This document shows, one piece after another, positions 11,154 to 20,842 of a DNA stretch of 64,000 nt. The position numbers and the translations under genes were made by a program. The first letter of the stretch is position 1, and every line of letters starts with the position of its first letter. Source of the DNA: Neurospora crassa OR74A (taxonomy: Eukaryota; Ascomycota; Sordariomycetes; Sordariales; Sordariaceae); contig NC_026505.1 in NCBI RefSeq assembly GCF_000182925.2, positions 6,076,001-6,140,000 on the forward strand. Direction: 5' to 3'. The notes under the pieces are model-generated. The model was not told the origin of the DNA. It saw nothing but the letters and a program-made list of their open reading frames with translations, and searched no databases.

Positions 11154-12590
11154 TCATACTATTTGTCCAGTTGTGTGGCCGTCCTTACCCAGATCGATTT
11201 TCAGCGCCTTGACCTTTGTGACTCTATTATCCTCCACTTGCTGAACCATCATAACTTCAGCCCTCTCGAGTGACTTCGGAAACTTTACATCTGCTTCCAC
11301 AAACTGGCGAACATCTTGGCCTTCGTTAGGCATGCTCAAAAACTCAAGTGGCTCCATACCGTCCGGGCATCTTCTGAGATAATGTATCGGAACACTCAAG
11401 TATCTGAGCTTTTCCATCTCCGGCAAGCATGATAGCATAAGGCTTGGACCAAACAGCCGCTGTTGCTGGAGTACCCGGGGGCCAAGGATGTTATTGGCAC
11501 GCAAGTGGAGCAGCGTCCCAGCACCATCCAGCACAAGCTGCTCCAGGGTAGCTTTCAACTTGAGAAGAAGGTTATTCCAGTTATGGACTGTTGAGCGAGC
11601 AGCAGTACGAATCCCGTACCAAATTCGGAGCGTTTTCAGCCTGGTAAAGGCGCTGAGCCAACCGCAGACATGGCGCATACCCAGCATGTTGTTGCGGAAT
11701 TCATGGGTTATTGAGCCAACAATAGTGAGATGTTCAATGTTCGGTGGAAATCTATCATTGGCCATGATCATGGACCCATAAAAAGCTTCGAAAACACGAA
11801 TGTCAATTGTTAGAGTGTTGAGGAAAGGGTCGCTTTCGAGCGCTTTTGTCCACGAGTAACATCTCCTACCCACAGGCCAGAATGTACATGGATCTTCTTG
11901 TTGCCCCCAAGACCCATTACTGCAGTGTAAATGAAACGCTCTTAGCGACTGGCATAGCTGAAGAATGCTATGCAAAACCTCGGTGACTAGTTGGCAAAAC
12001 TTCCGGCTTTCAAGCTCGTATGATGCTATGCGGTCCGATGATAAGACCACAGGAAGGCCGCGTGGGTATAACCGGTACCTGAGTCCGTAAAAGTAACGGT
12101 GGTTCCGAAGGTCGTGAGTATTATGCCGGCCAAAGACAACAAGGTCGCCGAATATGTCGACGAAAGCAGCCCAGCGGGACGTTTCTATCTCAGAACGTCG
12201 CTTCTCTGCGTCAGGATTTCGAACTGAAATGGCCAAGAGACACCGTATGTAGGATCTGACTTGGGGAGATTCGAGCAGAGTTCGGAAGAGCTTGAAGTAT
12301 GCCGTGGGGTCCCCAACAATGACCACGGCAAAGAGGGCGCGCTGCGCCGGGTCACGGAAGTCTTTCGAAACGAGGGAAAGCGCACGCAGATCGTCGTAAA
12401 CTGGCTGAAAACTCAGCTGGGGCTTGTCGCCTGCTTTCTGTAACGGCTGCCACTCATACGTGTGTCCGTTGAAGAAGCTGTGGCCATAGGGGTCGATCTG
12501 ATAGTTGCGTTGGTCGTACAGGTCGAAGTCGCTCAGCTCACGAGCGATCTGCGCCTTGAGCTCGAAGGGAAGGCGCTGGATGGGCGCCAT
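11154..12590 (-). CDS. F-box-like protein, paralogue 3
   Basis: Predicted 478-residue intronless protein. It opens MAPIQRLPFELKAQIAREL, which aligns with the MARLHQLPIEVRARICEF start of paralogue 2; the F-box is the most diverged of the three. RALSLVSKDFRDPAQRALF (69-87), WNNLLLKLKATLEQLVLDG and LRYLSVPIHYLRR mark the same family architecture. The start at 12,590 has AGGATGG context. An in-frame ATG at 12,614 has weaker context and is the alternative. The cluster order and shared strand suggest tandem duplication with long divergence. Predicted SCF adaptor of unknown target. Confidence 0.78.
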   Translation of the reverse strand: MAPIQRLPFELKAQIARELSDFDLYDQRNYQIDPYGHSFFNGHTYEWQPLQKAGDKPQLSFQPVYDDLRALSLVSKDFRDPAQRALFAVVIVGDPTAYFKLFRTLLESPQVRSYIRCLLAISVRNPDAEKRRSEIETSRWAAFVDIFGDLVVFGRHNTHDLRNHRYFYGLRYRLYPRGLPVVLSSDRIASYELESRKFCQLVTEVLHSILQLCQSLRAFHLHCSNGSWGQQEDPCTFWPVGRRCYSWTKALESDPFLNTLTIDIRVFEAFYGSMIMANDRFPPNIEHLTIVGSITHEFRNNMLGMRHVCGWLSAFTRLKTLRIWYGIRTAARSTVHNWNNLLLKLKATLEQLVLDGAGTLLHLRANNILGPRVLQQQRLFGPSLMLSCLPEMEKLRYLSVPIHYLRRCPDGMEPLEFLSMPNEGQDVRQFVEADVKFPKSLERAEVMMVQQVEDNRVTKVKALKIDLGKDGHTTGQIV

Positions 12591-13079
12591 CCTCTGGGGC
12601 TGTGAAGAATTCATCGAGGATGTTCTCTCGAGAGAGGTAAGTGGATCGTTCCAAACTTTCACGTCGTGGAACAAACGGTCGGGGCCAGAGGGACCTGTGG
12701 ATTGAGCTGGTCAGCTTGTCTTCAGATTGGGTGCCGTCACTCAGGCAGTGAATAGTGGGAGGGCATGAATGATACCTTCTGATTTTGAGGGGAGGAAGCC
12801 GGCTGTCTTTGAGTGGTCGTCTACCACCTGCGCAGCGAAAAATCGCAGCGCCTGATCGTGATGACCTTTGGATTTAAAGAACTGGAAGGGGTTGTCGCGA
12901 GGAAAAGGCTAGAAGATCGGTCGCGACGGGGCGGGGCTTCTGTCAAGCTTAGAGGTACTTGGTTGCTCGTGGGAAAGTGGGTGTGGGTGAACAAGGCGGG
13001 GTAGTTGTAAAAGTGAGGAAGGGTTAAAAATGGTACCCAGGAAGGAGACGAGGTGATTGAACTGAGATAGAAAGTGGAA

Positions 13080-13205
13080 GCTAAGGCCGTGTTCGTTCTG
13101 GCAGTAGTGCAGTAAGGGTTTCTCCTCTAACCCTAACCCAAAGATTTTCTGCCACCAAAAAGGTGCTTCCGATCGATACTGTAGAACTGCCGGAACGAAC
13201 TTAGC
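13080..13205. repeat. Short inverted-repeat unit, MITE-like
   Basis: The left arm (13,080-13,115) contains GCTAAG then TTCGTTCTGGCAGTAGTGCA. The right arm (13,177-13,205), read on the minus strand, contains GCTAAG then TTCGTTCCGGCAGT and CAGTA. The arms pair over about 23 bp with about four mismatches, plus the GCTAAG block offset by six bases. The 60-bp centre includes a telomere-like CTAACCCTAACCC. The size and arms suit a very small non-autonomous DNA element or a hairpin. No clear target duplication was found, so the element call is tentative. Confidence 0.45.
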
Positions 13206-13422
13206 ACCGAACGACACTGTATCTCGACAAGACTTTGGTTCGAAAGATTCCGTCCAAGGAAGGAAACCCTACGGCAACACTTCATGAAAGCCCACCTTGC
13301 CTTCATGGGACATAAAAGCAGTGTGTGTCAAACATCACAGTTTCCTTGAAGCCGAACTAATGCGACACTCCAGCTCTCTGCACCGCACCTTCCTCATTCT
13401 CATCCCCCGCTTTCTTCTCTCT

Positions 13423-13621
13423 TGTTGAACCATGTACGGAAGGGAGTGATCACGGTGAACGACATTGTGGTAGTAAAAGTCTTGATTGATTGAGAGACGA
13501 AGAGAAAGAGTACGGTGAGAAGGAGGATAAAATCTGACTTATACATATATACAGGTTAGCCATATGTGGATCGTATCCACTAGTGCCAAGAGAATGCCAA
13601 GAACTGGTGATGGCTTCAACA
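13423..13621 (-). mobile_element. Solo LTR, copia family, with 5-bp target duplication
   Basis: A 199-bp unit with terminal TGTTGAA...TTCAACA, flanked on both sides by the direct repeat TCTCT. It is the reverse complement of the copia 3' LTR at 5,251-5,435. No internal element sequence is attached, so it is a solo LTR, formed in this class by recombination between the two LTRs of a full element. It looks little mutated, as expected for a repeat too short to attract RIP. Confidence 0.88.
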
Positions 13622-14222
13622 TCTCTCTCACTACCACGGTCCTGATCCCCATCATCACCTTAGGTATCGAGCAGAAATCCTTAATCCCCTTACCTTTCTA
13701 GGCATCCCCACCACTTCCGTTTTCTTTACATCGTCTATCAAGTTGCTCCGTCATCAAGAAGGACATGCCAAGGAAAGACGTATGACCCTTGACCTCTGTC
13801 CCCTTCTTCAAGCGAGTATTCATACTTGAGGGAAATGATATTCCAAATCCAATAAGTCCATCCGAATGACTCAGTGGTGTGGCCCAACCAGTTTCAGACG
13901 CGGAGGCAGGGGATACAGGACAATATTCTCTTTGCCAAGGCTGTCCAAACAGCTAGTCATCTAGGGCAAGGTGTATCAGACCCGTGCCTGATGTGCGAAA
14001 GATAATAACCTTCTATATGCCATGTAGTTCTCTAAATGCAGATCCAAAACAACATGCCACCCTAATCTCTCGATACGGTTTGTGCGAGGCCACCTCTATC
14101 ATATGACCGTTCTGTTCTGTGTGTCCAAAGAAAACAGCCAAAAAAGAGAACAGAAGACGCCAAAATCCAAGAAGAAAAAAGAGAAGAGAGGAAGAAGCCA
14201 ATGGACAACCATCCGAACCCGT

Positions 14223-15689
14223 CTACACCTCATCCTTATCACTCTCACTATCCTCCACCTCCTCCTCCCCACCACCACCGGCGGCAACCACCCTCCTCCT
14301 CCTCGCCTCCTCCTCCTCCATCTCTTTCCACGTCGACCAACTCAACAGTCCAAACGCCATCATGATAAACACCCCACCCAGCATCGACGCCCCGCTCAGC
14401 GGCTTGCCCGTCATGAACCAATCCGACATGGCCACGATGAAAATCGTCAACAGGCTCGCCACCGAGCTGAACACGGGACTCGTCAGAGAAATCAACACCA
14501 GAAAGCTGCCCGCAAAGCTCATGTTCATGACAATACTCCAAAACAACAACCAGGCCGCTCTGCCCGTGGGGACTTCAAAGGGTTCGATTCCCGTCCAGTG
14601 CAAGATGGGGATAGGAATCCACAGTACGAAAACAGTGAACATCCCGATCATACTTCCAAAGGTGTTCGCGAACGTGACGCTTCGGAAAGCTGAGGTGCCT
14701 TCAGGCGGACATGCGAAACGCTTGTAGAGGACTTCGTAGAGGCCGTAGAGGACGGATCCGACGCCGATGATGATGTTGCCCAAGAAGCGGGTGCCGCCAT
14801 TGATCTCGCCTGCGCCCGAATTGGAATCGGGATTGCCATCGCCGTAAGCAACGATCAAAACACCCAGAATCGCAATGGCCACTGCAACAATCTTCCCCAT
14901 GTGCAATCTTTCCTTAAGCAGCGGGATACTAAATGCGTATGCAAAAAAGGCACTGCAGTTGTAAATGGCCGTCAAGTCCGACGGGGTCGTCATGCTTACG
15001 GCCAAGTACCAGCTCAGTCCAGCAACGGTAAGTGCGCAAGTGACGCCTGCTGTGGTGTAGGCTAGGTACCGCCATGGCGAGTTTGCTTGTTGTTGTTGGC
15101 CTCCCCTTGACCTCCCTCTTCTTCTCCTCGGGGTTTGTACATCCAGCTTTTGGTGTTCCACCATGGACCCAACTACCCTGACTTCCCATAAGACTTGCCG
15201 CCAAAAGGGTCGCCAGGGCATTTCCCGCTTTAGTAACCTTAGGACAACTAGTTGTAAGGGAAACAGGAAAACCCAGGAGCCGTGGGTTAGGTAGAGCATG
15301 CAGTAGGCCTTGTCCCAACCTAGGTCGTGCTGGACGATGGAAGCAAGCTCCGTTTGGACGGTGAATGTTACGAGCGAGACGAGTAAGAAGAAGGCGGCTA
15401 GACGGTAGCGCAACTTGGTGTCGAGGTGGAGGGCTTGTGCTGCGAGGGGGACGGGCGTGATGGAGCGGAGGGAGGTGGAAGTTGTGCGGCGGGGGTTGGA
15501 GGGTCGACCGGAGGAGGAGAAGGGAGAGGGGTCGGCGGCTGAGGGGTCGAAGTTGGATTCGGTGTCGTAGAGAACTTGGTGGTAAGGGGAGGGGGTGCGT
15601 CGGCGGCCGCGGTCATCGTTGGAGTTGGCGTGCGGAAGAGAGGAGGAGGGGTCGAGAAGGGGGTGGGAGGAGTGCGTGTCGGGCGCCAT
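14223..15689 (-). CDS. Drug/metabolite transporter (DMT/EamA superfamily), ten-helix
   Basis: Predicted 488-residue membrane protein. After a polar, Ser/Pro-rich N-tail (1-90), ten hydrophobic segments are visible at roughly 96-113, 130-151, 209-230, 238-256, 266-283, 303-321, 344-361, 379-401, 405-422 and 435-453. The region 236-283 (SDLTAIYNCSAFFAYAFSIP, LLKERL, then a glycine-bearing helix) is the classic EamA pattern, and the second half repeats it. A basic/Gln loop (RRRRGRSRGG at 188-197) separates the first two helices from the rest, and the C-tail is acidic. This fits the fungal SLC35F/THI74-YML018C-like group, often assigned to the vacuolar membrane; the substrate is unknown. The start is the first ATG of the frame. 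No intron is needed. Long open frames on the opposite strand are compositional shadows. Confidence 0.85.
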   Translation of the reverse strand: MAPDTHSSHPLLDPSSSLPHANSNDDRGRRRTPSPYHQVLYDTESNFDPSAADPSPFSSSGRPSNPRRTTSTSLRSITPVPLAAQALHLDTKLRYRLAAFFLLVSLVTFTVQTELASIVQHDLGWDKAYCMLYLTHGSWVFLFPLQLVVLRLLKREMPWRPFWRQVLWEVRVVGSMVEHQKLDVQTPRRRRGRSRGGQQQQANSPWRYLAYTTAGVTCALTVAGLSWYLAVSMTTPSDLTAIYNCSAFFAYAFSIPLLKERLHMGKIVAVAIAILGVLIVAYGDGNPDSNSGAGEINGGTRFLGNIIIGVGSVLYGLYEVLYKRFACPPEGTSAFRSVTFANTFGSMIGMFTVFVLWIPIPILHWTGIEPFEVPTGRAAWLLFWSIVMNMSFAGSFLVLISLTSPVFSSVASLLTIFIVAMSDWFMTGKPLSGASMLGGVFIMMAFGLLSWSTWKEMEEEEARRRRVVAAGGGGEEEVEDSESDKDEV

Positions 15690-16591
15690 GGTTGGGTGAC
15701 GGTCGGGACGTTATTGTCGAGGGGCGATGGCGCATTGGAGGGTGTTGTGATGGAGTTCGAGGTCGGGATCGGGTACCAGTTCCGAATGGTGGTTCGCGAT
15801 GTGGTCGTGGAGATGGCGACAATGGAGGACAGAGAGCAGTAGCGAAGCGACGAGCAAAAGGGACGGCGAAAGCAGCGAGAGCGCGTCAATGAGAACGAGC
15901 AGAGGGCCTTCCAGATTATATTTAAATAAAAGCGACAGTGAATATACAATCATGCAAAGAAAGGAGCCAAGGAGAAAAACAGGACAGCTGACTGTCCGAA
16001 ATGACCAAGAGTGGTGGTGGTTGTACAAATGGAGATGAAATTAGGGTTCGGGGAGATGGAAGTGGAAGGGGAAGGGAGAGAAGACGAAATGCGGGAAACG
16101 ACGGCGGCATGTGCGCCTCCTTGCCAACTGAAACGTGGGGGATCTAGCCACCTCGCCAATGAGATGCGTCGATCTGAGATCTTGTGGGGAGCCAGTTCCT
16201 GCACAGGGCTGAAACGATCCACGCACGGGACTGCCACAGTGGGGGGCTATAGCGCGGTTACAGCGGACCACCGGGTTTTACAGCGGGTACCTCGCTAACA
16301 ATTATTTCCGCATCCATGACATTGTCACCTCGAAACCAGTCCACTACCGCTCGTCAAGAATCAAGAAAAGGCTGTTGCAAGATCGTACAAGGCATCACAC
16401 CAACTCGAAAAGACATTAGCTAGAGTCCGATTTGTACCTATGTTTTCATTCGAAATCGCCTAGGACTCCAGACCAGACGTGTAACAATGACACTTGGACG
16501 CATAGTGGAAGTACACCCAAGGTATAATATCAAAGGTGTCAACTATTCTGGCCACAACGAGATAGGTATAGTTGGGGATAGATAGTCATCG

Positions 16592-16786
16592 CTATTGATA
16601 AGAAAAGGGGGCGTAAGGAAACGGAAAAACGAAAAAGATGAGCAAACCGAGAAGAATGCCGCCCGTGATTGGAATTACTGCTGATCCAAGCCTTTTGGCG
16701 TTGAAAGCCAGAATGGGGAGGGCAAAGAAAAAGAATAAACAGGCTCCAATGATTGGAACCATGCACAAAACATCGGACCGCCTCAT
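16592..16786 (-). CDS. Possible small two-helix membrane protein
   Basis: A 64-codon frame opening MRRSDVLCMVPIIGACLFFF, with two hydrophobic stretches (about 9-28 and 36-54) separated by a short NAKRLGS loop. The adjacent upstream frame also gives membrane-like sequence (VVGVAVLGFCSDLTWYLEVR), so the locus could be a spliced gene or a decayed membrane protein gene. No convincing splice pair was found, and no family is recognised. Low confidence. Confidence 0.22.
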   Translation of the reverse strand: MRRSDVLCMVPIIGACLFFFFALPILAFNAKRLGSAVIPITGGILLGLLIFFVFPFPYAPFSYQ

Positions 16787-17520
16787 CACCTCTGGACATG
16801 TTCCTTATGGCTTTCGTTACTGTCCCAAAACGCACCTCGAGATACCAAGTCAGATCCGAACAGAACCCGAGGACTGCAACGCCGACCACGGTAAACTCGA
16901 ATAGGCCAAGTTACATGTACCGGTGTCTAGCTGCGTAAGGCATGTCAGCCAACGCTATGAAGTGAAGTCGTTGTGTCCATATCATTACGGGAATCTTGAT
17001 GCAGAGGGGAGTAAAATGTTGTTAGAGAATCATCACTAGATTTTACCCAAGCCGGAAGTCCGCAAAATGCAAAGTAAAATGAAGAAAAAGAGCAGGAAAG
17101 CAATAGTAATGATAAAAGAGGCATTGCAGTCATGGTGCACAGCAGTTGTCAGGAGCCAAGCAACGAGTTGATGACGACGTGCCGCTCATAGCACGTCTTT
17201 GACTGCGCTGGCCTTGGAGTGTCCGCATGTCCATGCCTCATGAAAGAAGTGAAGGCGCCTTCACCTGTTTGCGCTCTGTTGTGAAAGTTGATGATTCCCT
17301 TGGGATGAAGAGCCGGACCAGCTCTGTTCGTAACTCCGTCTTGCATCGCTTGAGAGCTGCACTATCACAATAATGTGTAATTCTGCAGGAAAGATGCTAG
17401 TCATGTCCCAAATACGCTTCCACGGCCTCGTTTGCTCAGCGCTTTGACTTTGGCTTCTCCGCTTTGTCACGTGAACTCAACTGGATTGCGGGCTTGGCAC
17501 CCAGGCACTTTAACTGGATT

Positions 17521-17557
17521 CGCGTCGACCGCGTCGCCCGCCCGCAATCACCGCGTC
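17521..17557. promoter_or_regulatory. Cluster of three CGCGTC sites (MCB-like)
   Basis: CGCGTC occurs at 17,521, 17,530 and 17,552, about 270-310 bp upstream of the MBP1-type start codon. The MBF complex, whose DNA-binding subunit that gene encodes, recognises CGCG-cored sites (ACGCGT). The spacing and location suggest possible autoregulation. This is inference; none of the three is the exact ACGCGT hexamer. Confidence 0.35.
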
Positions 17558-17827
17558 CTTTTCGTGCCTCGATTTCCACCTCCAACCCTCTAGCCAACCA
17601 CCACGACGAGGCAGAGTACTGATAGCTTGAACGAGGCAGTAATCAGATACAGCATTCCCTATCTTCTACCTACCCTACTCACGGTAGCCATAATCAATTA
17701 GCAGCCGACTTGTGGTAGTCCATCAGCCCACTCACGTTTTGCTCAACCCGTAGCGATTCTAGCTTCCCCCTCAACCGCTGGGGACATTTGCCCTGCGCCC
17801 ATCCATTGACATCAATCAAATTCAGAT

Positions 17828-20482
17828 ATGGTCAAGGAGAATGTCGGGGGAAACCCCGAGCCGGGAATCTACAGCGCGACCTATAGCGGTGTACGTCTCT
17901 TACCTCTCTCTCCGTGGTCCCCTCCTCGTCGCTCGTTTGGTGCAGCATGTTGCTAACCGTGTGCTGTCGTGGTTTGTAGATTCCAGTATGGGAGTATCAG
18001 TTTGGTGTCGATCTCAAGGAGCATGTAATGCGCCGTCGCCACGATGATTGGGTAAACGCTACACATATCCTCAAGGCTGCCGGCTTCGACAAGCCCGCCC
18101 GAACGAGAATCCTGGAGCGCGAGGTACAAAAAGACACCCACGAGAAGATTCAAGGCGGATATGGGAGATACCAGGGTGCGAAACTCATGTCAAGGTCTCT
18201 GTGAACATCCCGCCCATTGCTAATTATCCCTCTCGCCAGGCACCTGGATCCCCCTCGAACAGGCCGAAGCCCTCGCTCGCCGCAATAACATCTACGAACG
18301 GCTAAAACCCATCTTCGAGTTCCAACCGGGCAACGAGAGCCCTCCTCCTGCACCTAGACACGCCAGCAAGCCAAAGGCCCCCAAGGTCAAGCCTGCTGTT
18401 CCGACATGGGGCAGTAAGTCGGCAAAGAACGCCAACCCCCCTCAGCCTGGCACCTTCTTACCACCCGGTCGCAAAGGTCTTCCTGCACAAGCCCCAGACT
18501 ACAACGATGCCGATACGCACATGCACGACGACGATACACCCGACAACCTTACTGTGGCCTCGGCCTCCTACATGGCCGAGGACGACCGCTACGATCATTC
18601 ACACTTCTCGACCGGGCACAGGAAACGGAAGCGAGACGAGTTGATAGAGGATATGACGGAACAGCAGCATGCAGTCTACGGTGACGAACTACTCGACTAC
18701 TTTTTGCTCTCTAGAAACGAGCAGCCGGCCGTGCGACCCGACCCTCCTCCCAATTTCAAGCCCGACTGGCCCATCGATAACGAGCGTCACACCTGTCTTC
18801 ATTGGGCCTCTGCCATGGGCGATGTTGATGTGATGAGGCAGTTGAAGAAGTTTGGAGCTAGCTTGGACGCACAAAACGTACGAGGAGAGACACCGTTTAT
18901 GCGAGCGGTCAACTTTACCAACTGCTTCGAGAAACAGACCTTTCCGCAGGTTATGAAGGAGCTTTTTTCCACCATCGATTGCCGGGATTTGTCAGGTTGC
19001 ACAGTCATACATCACGCTGCTGTCATGAAGATTGGGCGTGTCAACAGCCAGTCGTGCTCGCGGTACTACCTCGACATCATCCTCAATAGGTTGCAGGAGA
19101 CACACCACCCCGAGTTCGTACAACAGCTTCTAGACGCCCAGGACAACGATGGTAACACGGCTGTCCATCTCGCCGCCATGCGCGATGCCCGAAAATGCAT
19201 CAGGGCCCTCCTCGGCCGTGGCGCCAGCACCGACATCCCGAACAAGCAAGGCATACGTGCCGAAGAGCTGATAAAAGAGCTCAATGCTTCCATCTCCAAA
19301 TCCCGCTCCAACCTTCCGCAACGATCCTCCAGCCCGTTCGCCCCCGATACCCAACGTCATGATGCCTTCCACGAAGCCATCTCCGAGTCCATGGTCACGA
19401 GCCGCAAGAACTCACAGCCGAACTACAGCAGCGACGCGGCCAACACGGTGCAAAATCGCATCACGCCCTTGGTCCTCCAGAAGCTCAAGGACCTTACCGC
19501 TACGTATGACAGTGAGTTCAAGGAGAAAGACGACGCCGAGAAGGAAGCCCGGCGCATCCTCAACAAGACCCAGTCCGAGCTCAAAGCCCTCACCGCCTCC
19601 ATCGACGACTACAACTCCCGCCTCGACACGGACGACGTAGCCGCCAAGACGGCCGCGGAGATGGCCACGGCGCGACATAAGGTGTTGGCGTTCGTGACGC
19701 ACCAGAACCGCATATCCGTGCAGGAGGCCGTGAAGCAAGAGTTGGCCGCACTGGACCGTGCAAATGCAGTCACGAACGGCACCTCGACCAAATCAAAGTC
19801 ATCTTCTCCATCCAAGAAACCCAAACTCTCCCCGATACCAGATCAAAAAGACAAACCTCCCAAGGACGAAAACGAAACTGAGTCCGAAGCGGAACACCCA
19901 GACCCCCCCGCTGCACAAGCACATCAACAACAACCAGGCCCCTCCTCCCAAGACACCGAAGTCGAAGACCAAGATCGGGAAGAAGAAGAGGACGACTACA
20001 CCCACCGTCTCTCTCTCGCCGCCGAGCTGCGCTCCATCCTCCAAGAACAACGCTCAGCAGAAAACGACTACGTCGAAGCCCGCGGCATGCTAGGCACAGG
20101 CGAGCGCATCGACAAGTACAAACACCTCCTGATGTCGTGTTTGCCGCCGGATGAGCAAGAAAACCTCGAGGAAAACCTGGAGGAGATGATCAAGTTGATG
20201 GAGCAGGAGGATGAGAGCGTTACTGACTTGCCTGCTGGTGCCGTGGGCGGCGGCGGTGGGGGGAATGCTGCTGACGGTTCCGGCGGCGGAGGTCAACCAA
20301 GCAATGGGAGGAGGGAGAGCGTGTTGCCTGCGTTGAGGGGTGGGAATGGAGATGGAGAGATGTCGAGGAGAGGGAGTAGGACCGCTGCTGCTGCTGCCGC
20401 CCAGGTGGATGGAGAGAGGGAGATTAATGGTCGAGCTGGAGCGGAAAGAACCGAACGAATCCAAGAAATCGCGGCTGTTTAG
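17828..20482 (+). CDS. mbp1: APSES-domain cell-cycle transcription factor, MBP1/Res-type
   Basis: Three exons: 17,828-17,890, 17,980-18,175 and 18,240-20,482, giving 833 residues. Both introns (89 and 64 bp) have GT/AG ends and branch sites TGCTAAC and TGCTAAT. Residues about 22-100 form the APSES/KilA-N DNA-binding domain ([50 protein letters not shown]). Ankyrin repeats follow at about 268-430 ([38 protein letters not shown]). A charged helical region lies at about 490-600, then an acidic, Gly/Ser-rich C-terminus. This is the architecture of the DNA-binding subunit of MBF, which with Swi6 drives G1/S genes in the nucleus. The last intron splits a Gly codon in the conserved YQGTW motif, which supports the model. 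Oddity: the frame stays open for 120 codons after the TAG. Confidence 0.93.
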
Positions 20483-20842
20483 AACGTGGACGCGATGAAT
20501 ATGGCTGGGGGGTGGTGGCAGGGACCGCAGGGACCGCACGTCCCGCAGTGGGGATATGATGGATATGGATACGGATATGGCATGATGCAGACGGATTCCG
20601 GTTTGACAAGTCAGGGATGTACGATGCATGAGGTAGAGGGAGGCATCGCAAGTCTGGTGTGGCATGGTGGTTCGGGAATGGGGGGGAGCGGCAAAAGATG
20701 GATCGCAGGAGAAAGCGGATACGCGGAGCTACTCCCGCAAGTGATGGAGGAGGAAGAATATAAACAAGAAGAAGTGGGTGGAGAGGAGGAGGGTCAAGTT
20801 TTGCCTAGGTTGCCTCCTATTAAGAGTTGGTTTAGGGATTAG
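20483..20842 (+). other. In-frame open extension downstream of the MBP1 stop
   Basis: Directly after TAG (20,480-20,482), the same frame continues for 119 codons to the TAG at 20,840. It encodes a Gly/Tyr/Trp-rich then acidic peptide (GGWWQGPQGPHVPQWGYDGY; end LPPIKSWFRD). A possible 78-bp intron, 20,405-20,482 (CAG|GTGGAT...GTTTAG|AAC), would remove the stop and keep frame, but its donor and branch site are weak. It may be a longer isoform, read-through, or ordinary 3' UTR. Confidence 0.35.

Larger units (their letters stand above)
12591..14222. other. Intergenic with two repeat relics
   Basis: Upstream region of F-box 3 and downstream region of the transporter (both minus strand). It holds the small inverted-repeat unit at 13,080-13,205 and the solo LTR at 13,423-13,621, listed separately. 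No other gene is supported. Confidence 0.6.
15690..17827. other. Divergent intergenic region, transporter to MBP1
   Basis: Shared upstream region of the minus-strand transporter and the plus-strand MBP1-type gene. It contains a weak small membrane ORF (16,592-16,786) and a CGCGTC cluster (17,521-17,557), both listed separately. Other short open frames were judged chance. Confidence 0.5.

Noticed and set aside
14582-14592. tRNA B-box-like GGTTCGATTCC
   Set aside because: It lies within the transporter coding region and no cloverleaf with an acceptor or anticodon arm can be drawn around it.
14119-14727. Plus-strand frames of about 200 codons over the transporter 3' half
   Set aside because: Antisense to clear transmembrane coding sequence and without any motif.
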